From a virus: DNA of 29,440 nt. The notes under the pieces are model-generated. The model worked only from the letters and a program-made list of their open reading frames with translations. It had not been told where the DNA came from and did not search any database. Positions 7,801 to 14,064 of this stretch are shown here, in pieces (the first letter of the stretch is position 1; each line of letters starts with the position of its first letter). Position numbers and translations under genes: made by a program. The stretch spans positions 1 through 29,440 of the IMG/VR virus record IMGVR_UViG_3300025655_000195; one strand, given 5' to 3'.

Positions 7801-8882
7801 AAGGTAGTATAGTTTCAACTTACAACGTTTTACGCCCTAGATTTAGTTTAGGTCCTATTACCCCCACTCCTACTAATACAAGAACCACAACACAATCTAG
7901 AACAAGAACAAATACGCCAACTATTACACCTACAAATACTTCAACTTCTACCAACACACCAACAGCATCTGTTAGTCCTACAGTTACGCCTACAGTTACC
8001 AGGACTCCAAGTTCGACTGATACACCAGGTGTTACTGCTACTAGAACACCTACTAATACTAGAAGTAGAACCCAAACCCCTACCCAAACTAGAACAAATA
8101 GTCAATCACCCACCCCTACAAATACAAATACACAGACACCAACACAAACTTCATCTAATACACCAGGATTAACACCTACCCCTACTAATACAAGGACCGC
8201 ATCTCAGACACCAACTACCACACCTACCCCTACGCAATCACCAACAAGCACCTCAACTAAAACATCAACTAGAACCCCTTCACCCACTAATACCAGAAGT
8301 AGAACTCAAACACCAACGACAACTCAAACACCAACAACTACACCAACTAATACAGTAACAAATACCCAAACACCTTTACGTACATTTAATAATAGTTTAA
8401 CTGGTACCGGTTCATCTCCTCATCCAAGTGCTAATGGAGTTACTTTCCAATCATCTGCAGGAGATGTTTTTGAATTTGATACAGATTTAACTGGTGGACC
8501 TGCATTTGATACAATGTATGTTTACTTAGATAGTAGTATTAAATCTGTTGTTAGTTACTCTTATAACGGTTATACGGGGGATACCTTTAGAATACAATTT
8601 GCTCCTTCTTCTACTTGGTATTACGGTACGTTTAGAAATGGTAATATATACTTTACATCTCCTGCTGTAACACCTACCAGAACTAAAACTCAAACTAGAA
8701 CGGGTACACAAACACCCACACCAACGCCTACAACAACCGGTACACCTGCATCAACCCAAACTAGAACACCTTCTCGAACAAACACACAAACTAGATCACA
8801 GACCCCCACACAAACTAAAACCAAAACTAAAACTCCTACATCACATGCTAATCAGATTTATGTAAGATACTACGATGAGTAA
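4869..8882 (+). CDS. Giant Thr-rich adhesin with lectin-like domains
   Basis: 1337 residues. Order: a beta-rich N-terminal domain (1-153), probably the virion anchor; Thr-rich linker 1 (about 154-354); a LamG/concanavalin-like domain (355-565) with F-S-Y-I-I-W-A-K and S-G-T-S-R-L-Y-I-N-G-V strands; linker 2 (about 568-747); a second LamG-like domain (748-996) with W-H-Q-V-A-F-V-A-D and L-R-I-Y-V-D-G, starting with a Cys pair and holding a Cys cluster; linker 3 (about 998-1168); a small beta domain (1169-1267); linker 4 and a 13-residue tail. In the linkers nearly every second residue is Thr, alternating with Pro, Gln, Arg, Asn, Ser or Lys, like a mucin stalk. No signal peptide is seen. Probable host-binding fibre or decoration protein; the glycan target is unknown. 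It overlaps both neighbours and has no Shine-Dalgarno sequence. Confidence 0.75.
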   Translation: MKRFGQKLLINNNQINKLIYSEYEKSFVFKIPFTRGGVGNSLGKASTYQVYLSSSNPSSFIPNSLSTVNLSSVTYYSDIPSLSSTYPAFSAYNALDLGCDVFFDYTSNTVQVGLGALSGIATGEFKFLITSPGGYNVFPSVNSEYPFYIQSLNTTKTPERSSPAPTGTATNTPTPTQTPTNTNTATKTSTSTVTSTATVGSSPTPTATVTSTTTNTTTLTPTPSQTLTRTQTGTQTQTPTNTSTQTQTITNTATQTPSPSYTPTQTSSQTQTPEVTHTKTPSRTSSITPTTNASETATRTPTNTATPTGTPDVTSTNTPTTSRTPTNTHTSTRTSSNSPTPTNTITRTSTGSLTEGLIMYLDADNSSSTGTANQWTDLTSNTNNGSLSGDVFYNSGSTPSSIRNFTFDQGSSIDISSSNITSLSTNDFSYIIWAKIYSLNNGSSVLLSNFNNTAGDFTFGFYNNYFSYYNPSLGWTQDTSFTLQTGYWYQFALVRSSGTSRLYINGVTNLSTTDTYDYSSSVNPKLGSVVNSTGNFDGQMAIVKVYEKALSTAQVLQSFNNIKHRFYLPEVTQTPTQTRTPTNTATITVSISQTPTQTQTPTFGSSPTGTPTQTKSITLSKTSTSTPTTTPTNTQTNTRNWTHTRTATQTPTNTRTSTQTRSRTPTKTPTQTPTNTITATNTVTSGNTPTETRTQTKTPTNTPSQTATISYTPTRMATTATPTQTPTHTFTRSYTPTETKTRTSTQASYSCCHLTMQVDASNIYSYPGSGNIFCDVRRNNDLYICGSPQYVTYTGPSNHFCLNGSTDCMVCGYQLAKNTAIPRTEAGPIQNRYPYTFIFWIRVRSNISSSASSYTVPIVTDYNNQANVCYFMMGVRGSGDTVNAGKLDFWEKDNDGNEIFARTSLTYNDNSWHQVAFVADSSKLRIYVDGAIRAISEANRPSGIITNGTPMQWFSGNNSNLDADIAIIKTYSGIALSQGSIVSTYNVLRPRFSLGPITPTPTNTRTTTQSRTRTNTPTITPTNTSTSTNTPTASVSPTVTPTVTRTPSSTDTPGVTATRTPTNTRSRTQTPTQTRTNSQSPTPTNTNTQTPTQTSSNTPGLTPTPTNTRTASQTPTTTPTPTQSPTSTSTKTSTRTPSPTNTRSRTQTPTTTQTPTTTPTNTVTNTQTPLRTFNNSLTGTGSSPHPSANGVTFQSSAGDVFEFDTDLTGGPAFDTMYVYLDSSIKSVVSYSYNGYTGDTFRIQFAPSSTWYYGTFRNGNIYFTSPAVTPTRTKTQTRTGTQTPTPTPTTTGTPASTQTRTPSRTNTQTRSQTPTQTKTKTKTPTSHANQIYVRYYDE
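5328..5927 (+). repeat. Thr-rich linker 1 (period 2 residues)
   Basis: Low-complexity coding DNA rich in ACA, ACT and ACC triplets on a 6-nt beat, encoding alternating Thr-X. Synonymous codons are mixed, so the regularity is conserved at protein level rather than as a perfect DNA tandem repeat. Confidence 0.85.
6577..7108 (+). repeat. Thr-rich linker 2
   Basis: Same 6-nt/2-residue Thr-X pattern between the first and second lectin-like domains. It recurs in units such as T-P-T-N-T and T-R-T, with many Arg and Lys residues exposed between Thr residues. Confidence 0.85.
7858..8376 (+). repeat. Thr-rich linker 3
   Basis: Same Thr-X pattern between the second lectin-like domain and the small C-terminal beta domain, with repeated T-P-T-N-T-R and R-T-Q-T-P units. 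Synonymous codons are mixed. Confidence 0.85.
8670..8843 (+). repeat. Thr-rich linker 4
   Basis: Short Thr-X tract near the C-terminus, rich in Arg and Lys (T-R-T-K-T-Q-T-R; T-K-T-K-T-K), followed by a short non-repetitive tail. Confidence 0.85.
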
Positions 8883-10236
8883 TATTGATAATTTAACTAT
8901 AAAAGCAAATCAACTTTTTGATTCTAACGTCAACTGGAATGGTGTTGTTGTTTCAAAAAAAGAAGTTCAAGGTGTTGAAACCCAACAGCCTTGTTTAACT
9001 TTATTTGTTGAAAAGAAATTACCTTTAAGTGATATACCTCAAGAGGATTTATTTCCATCTTCAGTTGAAGTAGATGGTGTAACTTATGCAACTGATGTTG
9101 TAGAAGTACCTTCTTTATCGGCAACCGGGTGCTATACTTTACCAGATCCATCTACTCCTCAAAGTACCTGGCAAATGCCTGTAAGTGGTAGTAGAGTAGA
9201 ACATAGACCATTAGTAGGTGGTATATCTGTTGGTTCTGTACCTCCGGATGGCTGGGGAGGAAGTTCTGTTGATACCGGTACATTGGGTGGGTTAGCTGTT
9301 GATTTAGAAGATTACACTATTGTAGGTGTTAGTAACAATCACGTTTTAAGTAAAAATACTTTAGCTGGTGATTTAGGCGGAGCTTTTACTAACGATTTTG
9401 GTTTAACTTTTTGGACATATCTTTCAGTAAATGACACGACTTCTTCACCTGGTGATGACAGGTACCCGGTATATCAAAGATCTACTTATGATAAATTTAC
9501 AGTTACTCAATCATTAATGCAACCTTTAACTGTTGGTACTGTTAAAAAAGCTTACCCTTTTAAATCTTCTGGTAATAGAGTTGATGTTTGTTCATTTGCA
9601 TTATCTGGTACACATACTCTTAATTTATCGGGTTCATCTACTAACTGGCAGCAATATCAATTAGATATAAGTCAGCCTATGGATTGGGCTACTGATTCGG
9701 AAATAAATTCATTATTAACCTCCGAGTTAGGTGCTCCTGTATTTAGATCTGGTAGAACTGAGGGTCCTGTAGGTTGGCCTGGTAGTGATCCTTATGGGTT
9801 TACTTGTAGGTTAAGTGCTTTTAGTATTGGTGGAGTTAATGTTAGCTATGGTGGTAATATAGGAACGTTAGGTTTTGAAGATCAAATATTTTTTAGAGGT
9901 AATTCATCTAGTTTATCCCCATCTTCTGGTGGAGATTCTGGTTCATTTGTTTGTGCTTTGTTTAATTCATCAAACCCTGCATTGTCGGCATGGAAAGTTA
10001 TAGGTCTTAACTTTGCTGGTAATGGAGTTATAGGGGTTGCTAATAAAATAACAAATGTAGCTAATATGTTTAATTTATCTGCTTACAAAGGAGATGAAAT
10101 AGATATAGGTTATAAAGGTTATGATATGCAAGTAATTAGTAGTAGACAATCAGCATTAACTGCTATGATAGGTGGTAAAATGTATTGGCAAGCAGGTTCT
10201 ACTGGTTTTCCTGCAACTACTTCATTTGACCCTTAA
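8875..10236 (+). CDS. Chymotrypsin-fold serine protease (S1-like)
   Basis: 453 residues. The catalytic triad is readable: H156 in S-N-N-H-V-L-S, D237 in R-V-D-V-C-S-F-A-L, S355 in S-G-G-D-S-G-S-F. Surrounding motifs match the trypsin-like subfamily of bacterial and phage proteins I recall (Nal1-like): an N-terminal V-E-K-K-L-P-L strand, a G-V-x-Y-x-T-D-V-V-E strand, R-P-L-V-G-G-I-S-V-G, a T-G-T-L-G-G-L strand before the His, and R-S-G-R-T-x-G before the Ser domain. All key residues are present, so it should be active. No signal peptide is visible. Its ATG lies inside the end of the adhesin gene (8 bp overlap), suggesting coupled late expression and virion or assembly use. Specificity and substrate are unknown; adhesin maturation, release, or cleavage of host surface protein are possibilities. 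Confidence 0.85.
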   Translation: MSNIDNLTIKANQLFDSNVNWNGVVVSKKEVQGVETQQPCLTLFVEKKLPLSDIPQEDLFPSSVEVDGVTYATDVVEVPSLSATGCYTLPDPSTPQSTWQMPVSGSRVEHRPLVGGISVGSVPPDGWGGSSVDTGTLGGLAVDLEDYTIVGVSNNHVLSKNTLAGDLGGAFTNDFGLTFWTYLSVNDTTSSPGDDRYPVYQRSTYDKFTVTQSLMQPLTVGTVKKAYPFKSSGNRVDVCSFALSGTHTLNLSGSSTNWQQYQLDISQPMDWATDSEINSLLTSELGAPVFRSGRTEGPVGWPGSDPYGFTCRLSAFSIGGVNVSYGGNIGTLGFEDQIFFRGNSSSLSPSSGGDSGSFVCALFNSSNPALSAWKVIGLNFAGNGVIGVANKITNVANMFNLSAYKGDEIDIGYKGYDMQVISSRQSALTAMIGGKMYWQAGSTGFPATTSFDP

Positions 10237-10245
10237 CATATAAGC

Positions 10246-10252
10246 ATAAATA
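10246..10252 (+). promoter_or_regulatory. Late promoter, ATAAATA, fixes a GTG start
   Basis: ATAAATA ends 5 nt before GTG at 10258, the same spacing as before ATG in other late genes. This supports GTG as the true start of the second Thr-rich protein, for which no suitable upstream ATG exists. Confidence 0.6.
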
Positions 10253-10257
10253 TTATC

Positions 10258-10974
10258 GTGGCAGGTATACCTACATTTAGAGATTTAATAAGACAAGCTA
10301 ACGGTGGTCCTCAGAGAGCTTCTAATTGGGCTCAGGCCAATGTGCATGGTATACCAGCTGTAACTTGCAGCCCAACAGTTTGTAATACACCTTCTCCTAC
10401 GACAACTAGGACAAATTCACAAACTTATACCCCTACATATACGTTTTCAAGAACATCTACACAAACCGGTACAAGCACACCAACTCAGACAAGAACAAGA
10501 ACTGGTACACCATTAGTTACGCCTACCATAACATGTACTAATTCGAGTACCAGAACAAGAACCGGTACACAATGTGCTACCAACACTGCAACAAGATCTC
10601 AAACACCTACTATTACAAGAACAAGAACAGAGACACCAAGTGCAACACCTTTACCATCTGCTACTATTACTCAATCAGCTACATTCACTAGAACAAGATA
10701 TCAAACACCAACGCAAACCAGAACAAGAACACAAACACCTACACCAACATTAACAAAATCAATTTCACCAACTGTTAGCTATTATGCTACACCAACACCG
10801 ACAGGCACAAGAACAAAAACCCCTACTAATACAGTAACTAGAACTAATTCATCTACTCGACCTACATCTTGTATTACACCTTCAGTTACTAAATCACAAA
10901 CAAGAACAAGTACAATTACAAGAACAAGAACCAAGAGTATAACATTATCTAGGTCAAGTTCACAATCATGCTAA
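10258..10974 (+). CDS. Second Thr-rich mucin-like protein
   Basis: 238 residues from a GTG start set by the promoter spacing. Residues 1-41 form a non-repetitive N-terminal part (an amphipathic helix F-R-D-L-I-R-Q is visible) that could be the anchor. The rest is an alternating Thr-X tract, richer in Arg than the adhesin linkers (T-R-T-R-T). Six Cys residues punctuate the tract and the last residue is Cys, suggesting disulfide links. No folded lectin domain follows. It sits between the protease and portal genes and probably is a virion decoration or stalk. No homologue with known function is recognised. Confidence 0.7.
   Translation: MAGIPTFRDLIRQANGGPQRASNWAQANVHGIPAVTCSPTVCNTPSPTTTRTNSQTYTPTYTFSRTSTQTGTSTPTQTRTRTGTPLVTPTITCTNSSTRTRTGTQCATNTATRSQTPTITRTRTETPSATPLPSATITQSATFTRTRYQTPTQTRTRTQTPTPTLTKSISPTVSYYATPTPTGTRTKTPTNTVTRTNSSTRPTSCITPSVTKSQTRTSTITRTRTKSITLSRSSSQSC
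10378..10971 (+). repeat. Thr-rich tract of second mucin-like protein
   Basis: Coding low-complexity DNA with the same 6-nt Thr-X beat as the adhesin linkers, enriched for ACA-AGA (Thr-Arg) pairs. Confidence 0.8.
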
Positions 10975-10978
10975 TATA

Positions 10979-12754
10979 ATGGGTACAGGAAATAAAAATA
11001 CATTTGGACGTTCGTTAATGAAGTATGTACAAAGCAGACTTCCTTATCAGTCTTATCAAACTATCGAAACGTTAAATGACGTAAACCCTAAGTATAAGCT
11101 ATTTCAAGGCGAAGGTAGTCGTCGTGAAGACGCATTACAGCGTCAATCTATTTCATCATCCACACCTATTAATAATTCAGCTGTTGGTGATATCGCAATG
11201 GACAAGGGCTTTCAGGAGTTCATGTATGCGAATATTCAGCAAGATAAAGCAGCAAGAATTCGTGATTATAGAGTAATGGCAGCATTTGCTGAAGTTGGAG
11301 ATGCATTAGATGAAATTTGTGATGAGATTATAAACAAAGATGCTAACGGTGAGATTGTAAAATTAAAATTTTTACATAGAGAGTTTAAACCTAATGAACA
11401 AAAGCAATTAGAAGATGAATTTCAGAAGTTCATTAGTTACTTTGATTTAGAGCATAAAGGTTGGGAATATTTTAGACAATTACTTGTAGAGGGTGAAGTT
11501 TATTGGGAACATATTATTCATAAAGATCACCCAAAAGAAGGTATTTTAGGTACAGTACAAATTCCTACCGAACTCATCGATCCAATTTTTGGTAATATTC
11601 AAAATAGTATTGTTCAAGGTTATCTTTTAAGAAAACCTGTCTTTAATGAAGAGAACCCTACTAAGATTGAAGACATGCAACTCATTCCAATGGATAAAAA
11701 TCAGGTTACATATGTTAACTCTGGTATCTGGAATGATAATAAGACAATTAGATTACCTTACTTAGAGAATGCTAGAAGAGCTTATAGACAATTATCTCTC
11801 ATTGAAGATGCAATTGTTATATATAGATTAGTAAGAGCACCAGAGAAGTTAGTATTCAATGTAGATGTAGGTAATATGTCACCTCCTAAAGCAGAAGGGT
11901 ATCTAAGAAACCTACAGCAAAAATATTGGAGTAGACATACATATGATACTGATAGTAGTGGTCAGGTAATGAAATTTTCACCTCAGTCAATGCTTGATTC
12001 TTTTTGGTTTGCTAAGAGAGCAGGTAGTGAAGGTACAAGTGTTACAACATTAGCGGGTGGTCAGAATTTAGGAGAGTTAGAAGACTTAATGTACTTCATG
12101 AAGAAGTTATATAAGTCACTTAAAGTACCTGTAACTAGATTAAACCCTGAGCAATCATTTCAAGATGGTACTGATATATTAAGAGAAGAGCTTAAGTTTG
12201 CTCGTTTCATTATTCGTATGCAAATGCAGTTTGCTGCAGGATTAAAGAATGGCTTTATAACTCATCTTAAACTTAAGAAGATATGGGAGAAATATAATCT
12301 AAAAGAACTTAATTTAGATTTAGAGTTTAATGTACCTTCTAACTTCTTTGAAATGCGAGAGCAGCAAAAGCTTGAGCTTAAAGTTAATAACTGGTCAAGT
12401 TTAACTAATAGTGAGTTTGTTTCTAATACTTGGGCTCAGAAGAAGTACTTAGGTTGGTCTGATATTGAAGTTAAAGCTAATAGAGAATTTTTACGCAAGG
12501 ACAAAGAACTCACTTGGGAATTAGCTCAGATTGAAGCTAGTGGTCCTAATTGGAGAGAGGCTATTGCCTCTGGTGGAGCCGAAGGGGGAGAAGGAATGGA
12601 AGCCGGTGGTGGTGCAATACCCGCTGGTGGCGGTTCAGGCCTACCCCCTGATTTCGGTCCCCCACCAGAAGGAGGCGGCCCTGATGTAACTGGAGGCGAC
12701 GTTCCACCTGAAGGAGGCGCCGCTCCTGCCGCAGAACCAGCCCCGGTTCAATAA
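10979..12754 (+). CDS. 20: Portal protein, gp20-like
   Basis: 591 residues (T4 gp20 has 524). The dodecameric portal at the head vertex is the DNA channel and the site where the terminase and neck dock. The N-terminal third has the strongly conserved R-I-R-D-Y-R-V-M-A-A-F-A-E-V-G-D-A-L-D-E followed by I-C-D-E-I, and the middle has F-W-F-A-K-R-A-G-S-E-G-T-S-V and E-D-L-M-Y-F-M-K-K-L-Y-K-S-L-K-V-P, both portal hallmarks. The last 60 or so residues (from about 530) are a Gly/Pro/Ala-rich tail that is absent in T4 and locally GC-rich. No clear late motif stands before the ATG, so it may be read from the promoter at 10246. Confidence 0.93.
   Translation: MGTGNKNTFGRSLMKYVQSRLPYQSYQTIETLNDVNPKYKLFQGEGSRREDALQRQSISSSTPINNSAVGDIAMDKGFQEFMYANIQQDKAARIRDYRVMAAFAEVGDALDEICDEIINKDANGEIVKLKFLHREFKPNEQKQLEDEFQKFISYFDLEHKGWEYFRQLLVEGEVYWEHIIHKDHPKEGILGTVQIPTELIDPIFGNIQNSIVQGYLLRKPVFNEENPTKIEDMQLIPMDKNQVTYVNSGIWNDNKTIRLPYLENARRAYRQLSLIEDAIVIYRLVRAPEKLVFNVDVGNMSPPKAEGYLRNLQQKYWSRHTYDTDSSGQVMKFSPQSMLDSFWFAKRAGSEGTSVTTLAGGQNLGELEDLMYFMKKLYKSLKVPVTRLNPEQSFQDGTDILREELKFARFIIRMQMQFAAGLKNGFITHLKLKKIWEKYNLKELNLDLEFNVPSNFFEMREQQKLELKVNNWSSLTNSEFVSNTWAQKKYLGWSDIEVKANREFLRKDKELTWELAQIEASGPNWREAIASGGAEGGEGMEAGGGAIPAGGGSGLPPDFGPPPEGGGPDVTGGDVPPEGGAAPAAEPAPVQ
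12734..12749 (+). other. Weak hairpin at portal gene 3' end
   Basis: GAACC (12734-12738) and GGTTC (12745-12749) can pair around a 6-nt loop, just before the next late promoter. There is no T-run after it, so a terminator role is doubtful. Confidence 0.2.
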
Positions 12755-12757
12755 ATA
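12751..12757 (+). promoter_or_regulatory. Late promoter, ATAAATA
   Basis: ATAAATA overlaps the portal stop codon and ends 5 nt before the ATG at 12763. The predicted start point falls on the ATG. Confidence 0.6.
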
Positions 12758-12762
12758 GATAT

Positions 12763-12987
12763 ATGAGCGATTGTAATTACTCCTCTTGTTGCGGTGGCGA
12801 ATCATTCAGTAGCCAAAAACCTAAAAAAGAATCAACTACTTATCCTAACAACTGCGGTGCTGCTTGTTGTTGTGGTACCACATGTACAACTTGTACGACT
12901 TGTACGACTTGCACTACTTGTAGTGCTGCTACATCTTGCCCTAGTACTGCAGGAAGAGCAACATACAGTTGCTGCTGTTGCTGCTAA
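12763..12987 (+). CDS. Small cysteine-rich protein with TTC repeats
   Basis: 74 residues, 18 of them Cys (24%). Features: an N-terminal S-S-C-C-G-G, a C-C-C triplet, five consecutive T-T-C units, and a C-terminal run of five Cys. It lacks the hydrophobic core of a normal globular domain. It could bind metal like a metallothionein or form disulfide cross-links on the virion. The late promoter directly before the ATG, and the position between portal and fibre-type genes, favour a structural role. An overlapping ORF in another frame (12794-12991) is a shadow. No known family is recognised. Confidence 0.7.
   Translation: MSDCNYSSCCGGESFSSQKPKKESTTYPNNCGAACCCGTTCTTCTTCTTCTTCSAATSCPSTAGRATYSCCCCC
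12883..12921 (+). repeat. 9-nt tandem repeat encoding Cys-Thr-Thr
   Basis: Four copies of a 9-nt unit close to TGTACGACT (variants TGTACAACT and TGCACTACT) plus a final TGT. Whole-codon units mean copy-number change would keep the frame. Confidence 0.85.
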
Positions 12988-12994
12988 ATAAATA
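12988..12994 (+). promoter_or_regulatory. Late promoter, ATAAATA
   Basis: ATAAATA immediately after the stop of the Cys-rich gene, ending 5 nt before the ATG at 13000. Confidence 0.6.
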
Positions 12995-12999
12995 TTAGT

Positions 13000-13281
13000 A
13001 TGTCAAGAGAAAGTATAAGCACATTAAAAGGTTACTTCGAAACTGGAGATGTTCCTACAGCTGAACAGTTTGGTAGCCTTATTGATTCTACATACAATTC
13101 AACATCAGGTATAGAAACATTAAGTACTGGTTATTCTAACCTTAGTGTTATTTCTTTAAGTGCTGACGAGTTTATTATTAATGATTTAAGAGGTTCTACT
13201 CAATCATTAGAAGTAAAAGCACCTGATGATAGTACCATTACATTAACAATTACTAATGGTATTATTACTAATATATCTTGA
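13000..13281 (+). CDS. Small virion protein with YFETGD-PT-QF motif
   Basis: 93 residues. The N-terminus carries L-K-G-Y-F-E-T-G-D-V-P-T-A-E-Q-F-G-S-L-I-D-S, a motif common at the N-termini of phage tail-fibre and structural proteins (YFxTGDxPTxxQFxDLIDS). The rest is beta-rich with a Ser/Thr-rich middle. Such motifs usually begin long fibre proteins, so a 93-residue version may be a small decoration protein or a reduced fibre. The late promoter and location support a structural role. Confidence 0.6.
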   Translation: MSRESISTLKGYFETGDVPTAEQFGSLIDSTYNSTSGIETLSTGYSNLSVISLSADEFIINDLRGSTQSLEVKAPDDSTITLTITNGIITNIS

Positions 13282-13284
13282 TTT

Positions 13285-13292
13285 TTTAAATA
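13285..13292 (+). promoter_or_regulatory. Late promoter-like TTTAAATA
   Basis: TTTAAATA 13 nt before ATG 13306. A second copy at 13299-13306 lies 8 nt before ATG 13315. The second gives the usual spacing and points to 13315 as the start; which one is used cannot be decided from sequence. Confidence 0.35.
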
Positions 13293-13293
13293 C

Positions 13294-13328
13294 AGCCATT
13301 TAAATATGCTCGTTATGTTTAAATGGCT
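13294..13328 (+). repeat. Perfect 11-bp inverted repeat at gene start
   Basis: AGCCATTTAAA (13294-13304) and TTTAAATGGCT (13318-13328) pair perfectly around a 13-nt loop containing both candidate ATG codons. It could be an RNA hairpin that presents or hides the start codon, or a DNA operator over the promoter copy at 13299. No T-run follows, so it is not a typical terminator. Confidence 0.65.
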
Positions 13329-14064
13329 ATCTCGTTTTTTCAGAAGAAATAAAAGCAATAGTAGGTATGTTTCATGTTGTACTCCTTTACCTACTCCTTC
13401 TGCTGCTCCTGTTTATTGCATAGAACCTCAAAATGTTCTAAAATCTAGCTGTTCTACTGCTAATGTTTGCTGTGGTAGCAACACATGTAATGGTTATAAA
13501 GTATCACCTTATAGTAAAAACTTTACTAAGCCTGAAAAACATAATCATGCTTATCGTCCTATTCAAACCACCGTTTGCTGTACTAATTGCGTACAGCCTA
13601 TAGCTCAATGCGATCCAAGCCCGGTATGTACACCTCCAACACCGACAACGTGCTATAGTACACCTTTACCAACTTGTGGTCAATCTTGTCAAATTGATTT
13701 TTATGAAACAGTTAAGATGACAAGTCCAACTTGTTGCACACCAGTAGTAACTCCGACTTATCAGCCATGTGCATCATGTGTACCTCAAACTGTTGAAGCA
13801 GCTGCACAAGAACCTATTTTACCTCAAGAAGGTTATATTTTTGTAATGAATGGTTATGGTGTAAATGTTGAAGTTAATAACGAAAAGGTAGAAGCTTTTA
13901 TTGATATGGGTATTGATGTTAACATAACACCTGGACAAAAGGTATTGTTACATCACAGAAAAGGTAAATATGATAAAATGATAGGAAAAGCAATTAGCGA
14001 AACTGGTACAGAAAGAAAGGGGAATGCAGAGGAAATCTTAGTACAAGAATTGTTAGATGTCTAA
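13315..14064 (+). CDS. Cysteine/proline-rich structural protein
   Basis: 249 residues from ATG 13315, or 252 from ATG 13306. The N-terminus is short and basic (F-K-W-L-S-R-F-F-R-R). A Cys/Pro/Thr-rich region follows with about 25 Cys, many as CC or CxxC pairs, through about residue 155. The last 80 residues form a Cys-free domain, probably beta-rich (Y-I-F-V-M-N-G-Y-G-V-N-V; D-V-N-I-T-P-G-Q-K-V-L-L-H-H). Cross-linked decoration protein or metal binder are options; no family is recognised. The 8-bp overlap with the next gene suggests coupling. Like the smaller Cys-rich neighbour, it is unusual for a phage that assembles in the reducing cytoplasm. Confidence 0.7.
   Translation: MFKWLSRFFRRNKSNSRYVSCCTPLPTPSAAPVYCIEPQNVLKSSCSTANVCCGSNTCNGYKVSPYSKNFTKPEKHNHAYRPIQTTVCCTNCVQPIAQCDPSPVCTPPTPTTCYSTPLPTCGQSCQIDFYETVKMTSPTCCTPVVTPTYQPCASCVPQTVEAAAQEPILPQEGYIFVMNGYGVNVEVNNEKVEAFIDMGIDVNITPGQKVLLHHRKGKYDKMIGKAISETGTERKGNAEEILVQELLDV

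Noticed and set aside
12794-12991. 65-residue plus-strand frame overlapping the Cys-rich gene
   Set aside because: It has no promoter-spaced start, whereas the 12763 frame starts exactly where the late element predicts. Its Val/Leu-rich repeats are a frame-shifted reading of the Cys-Thr-Thr units.
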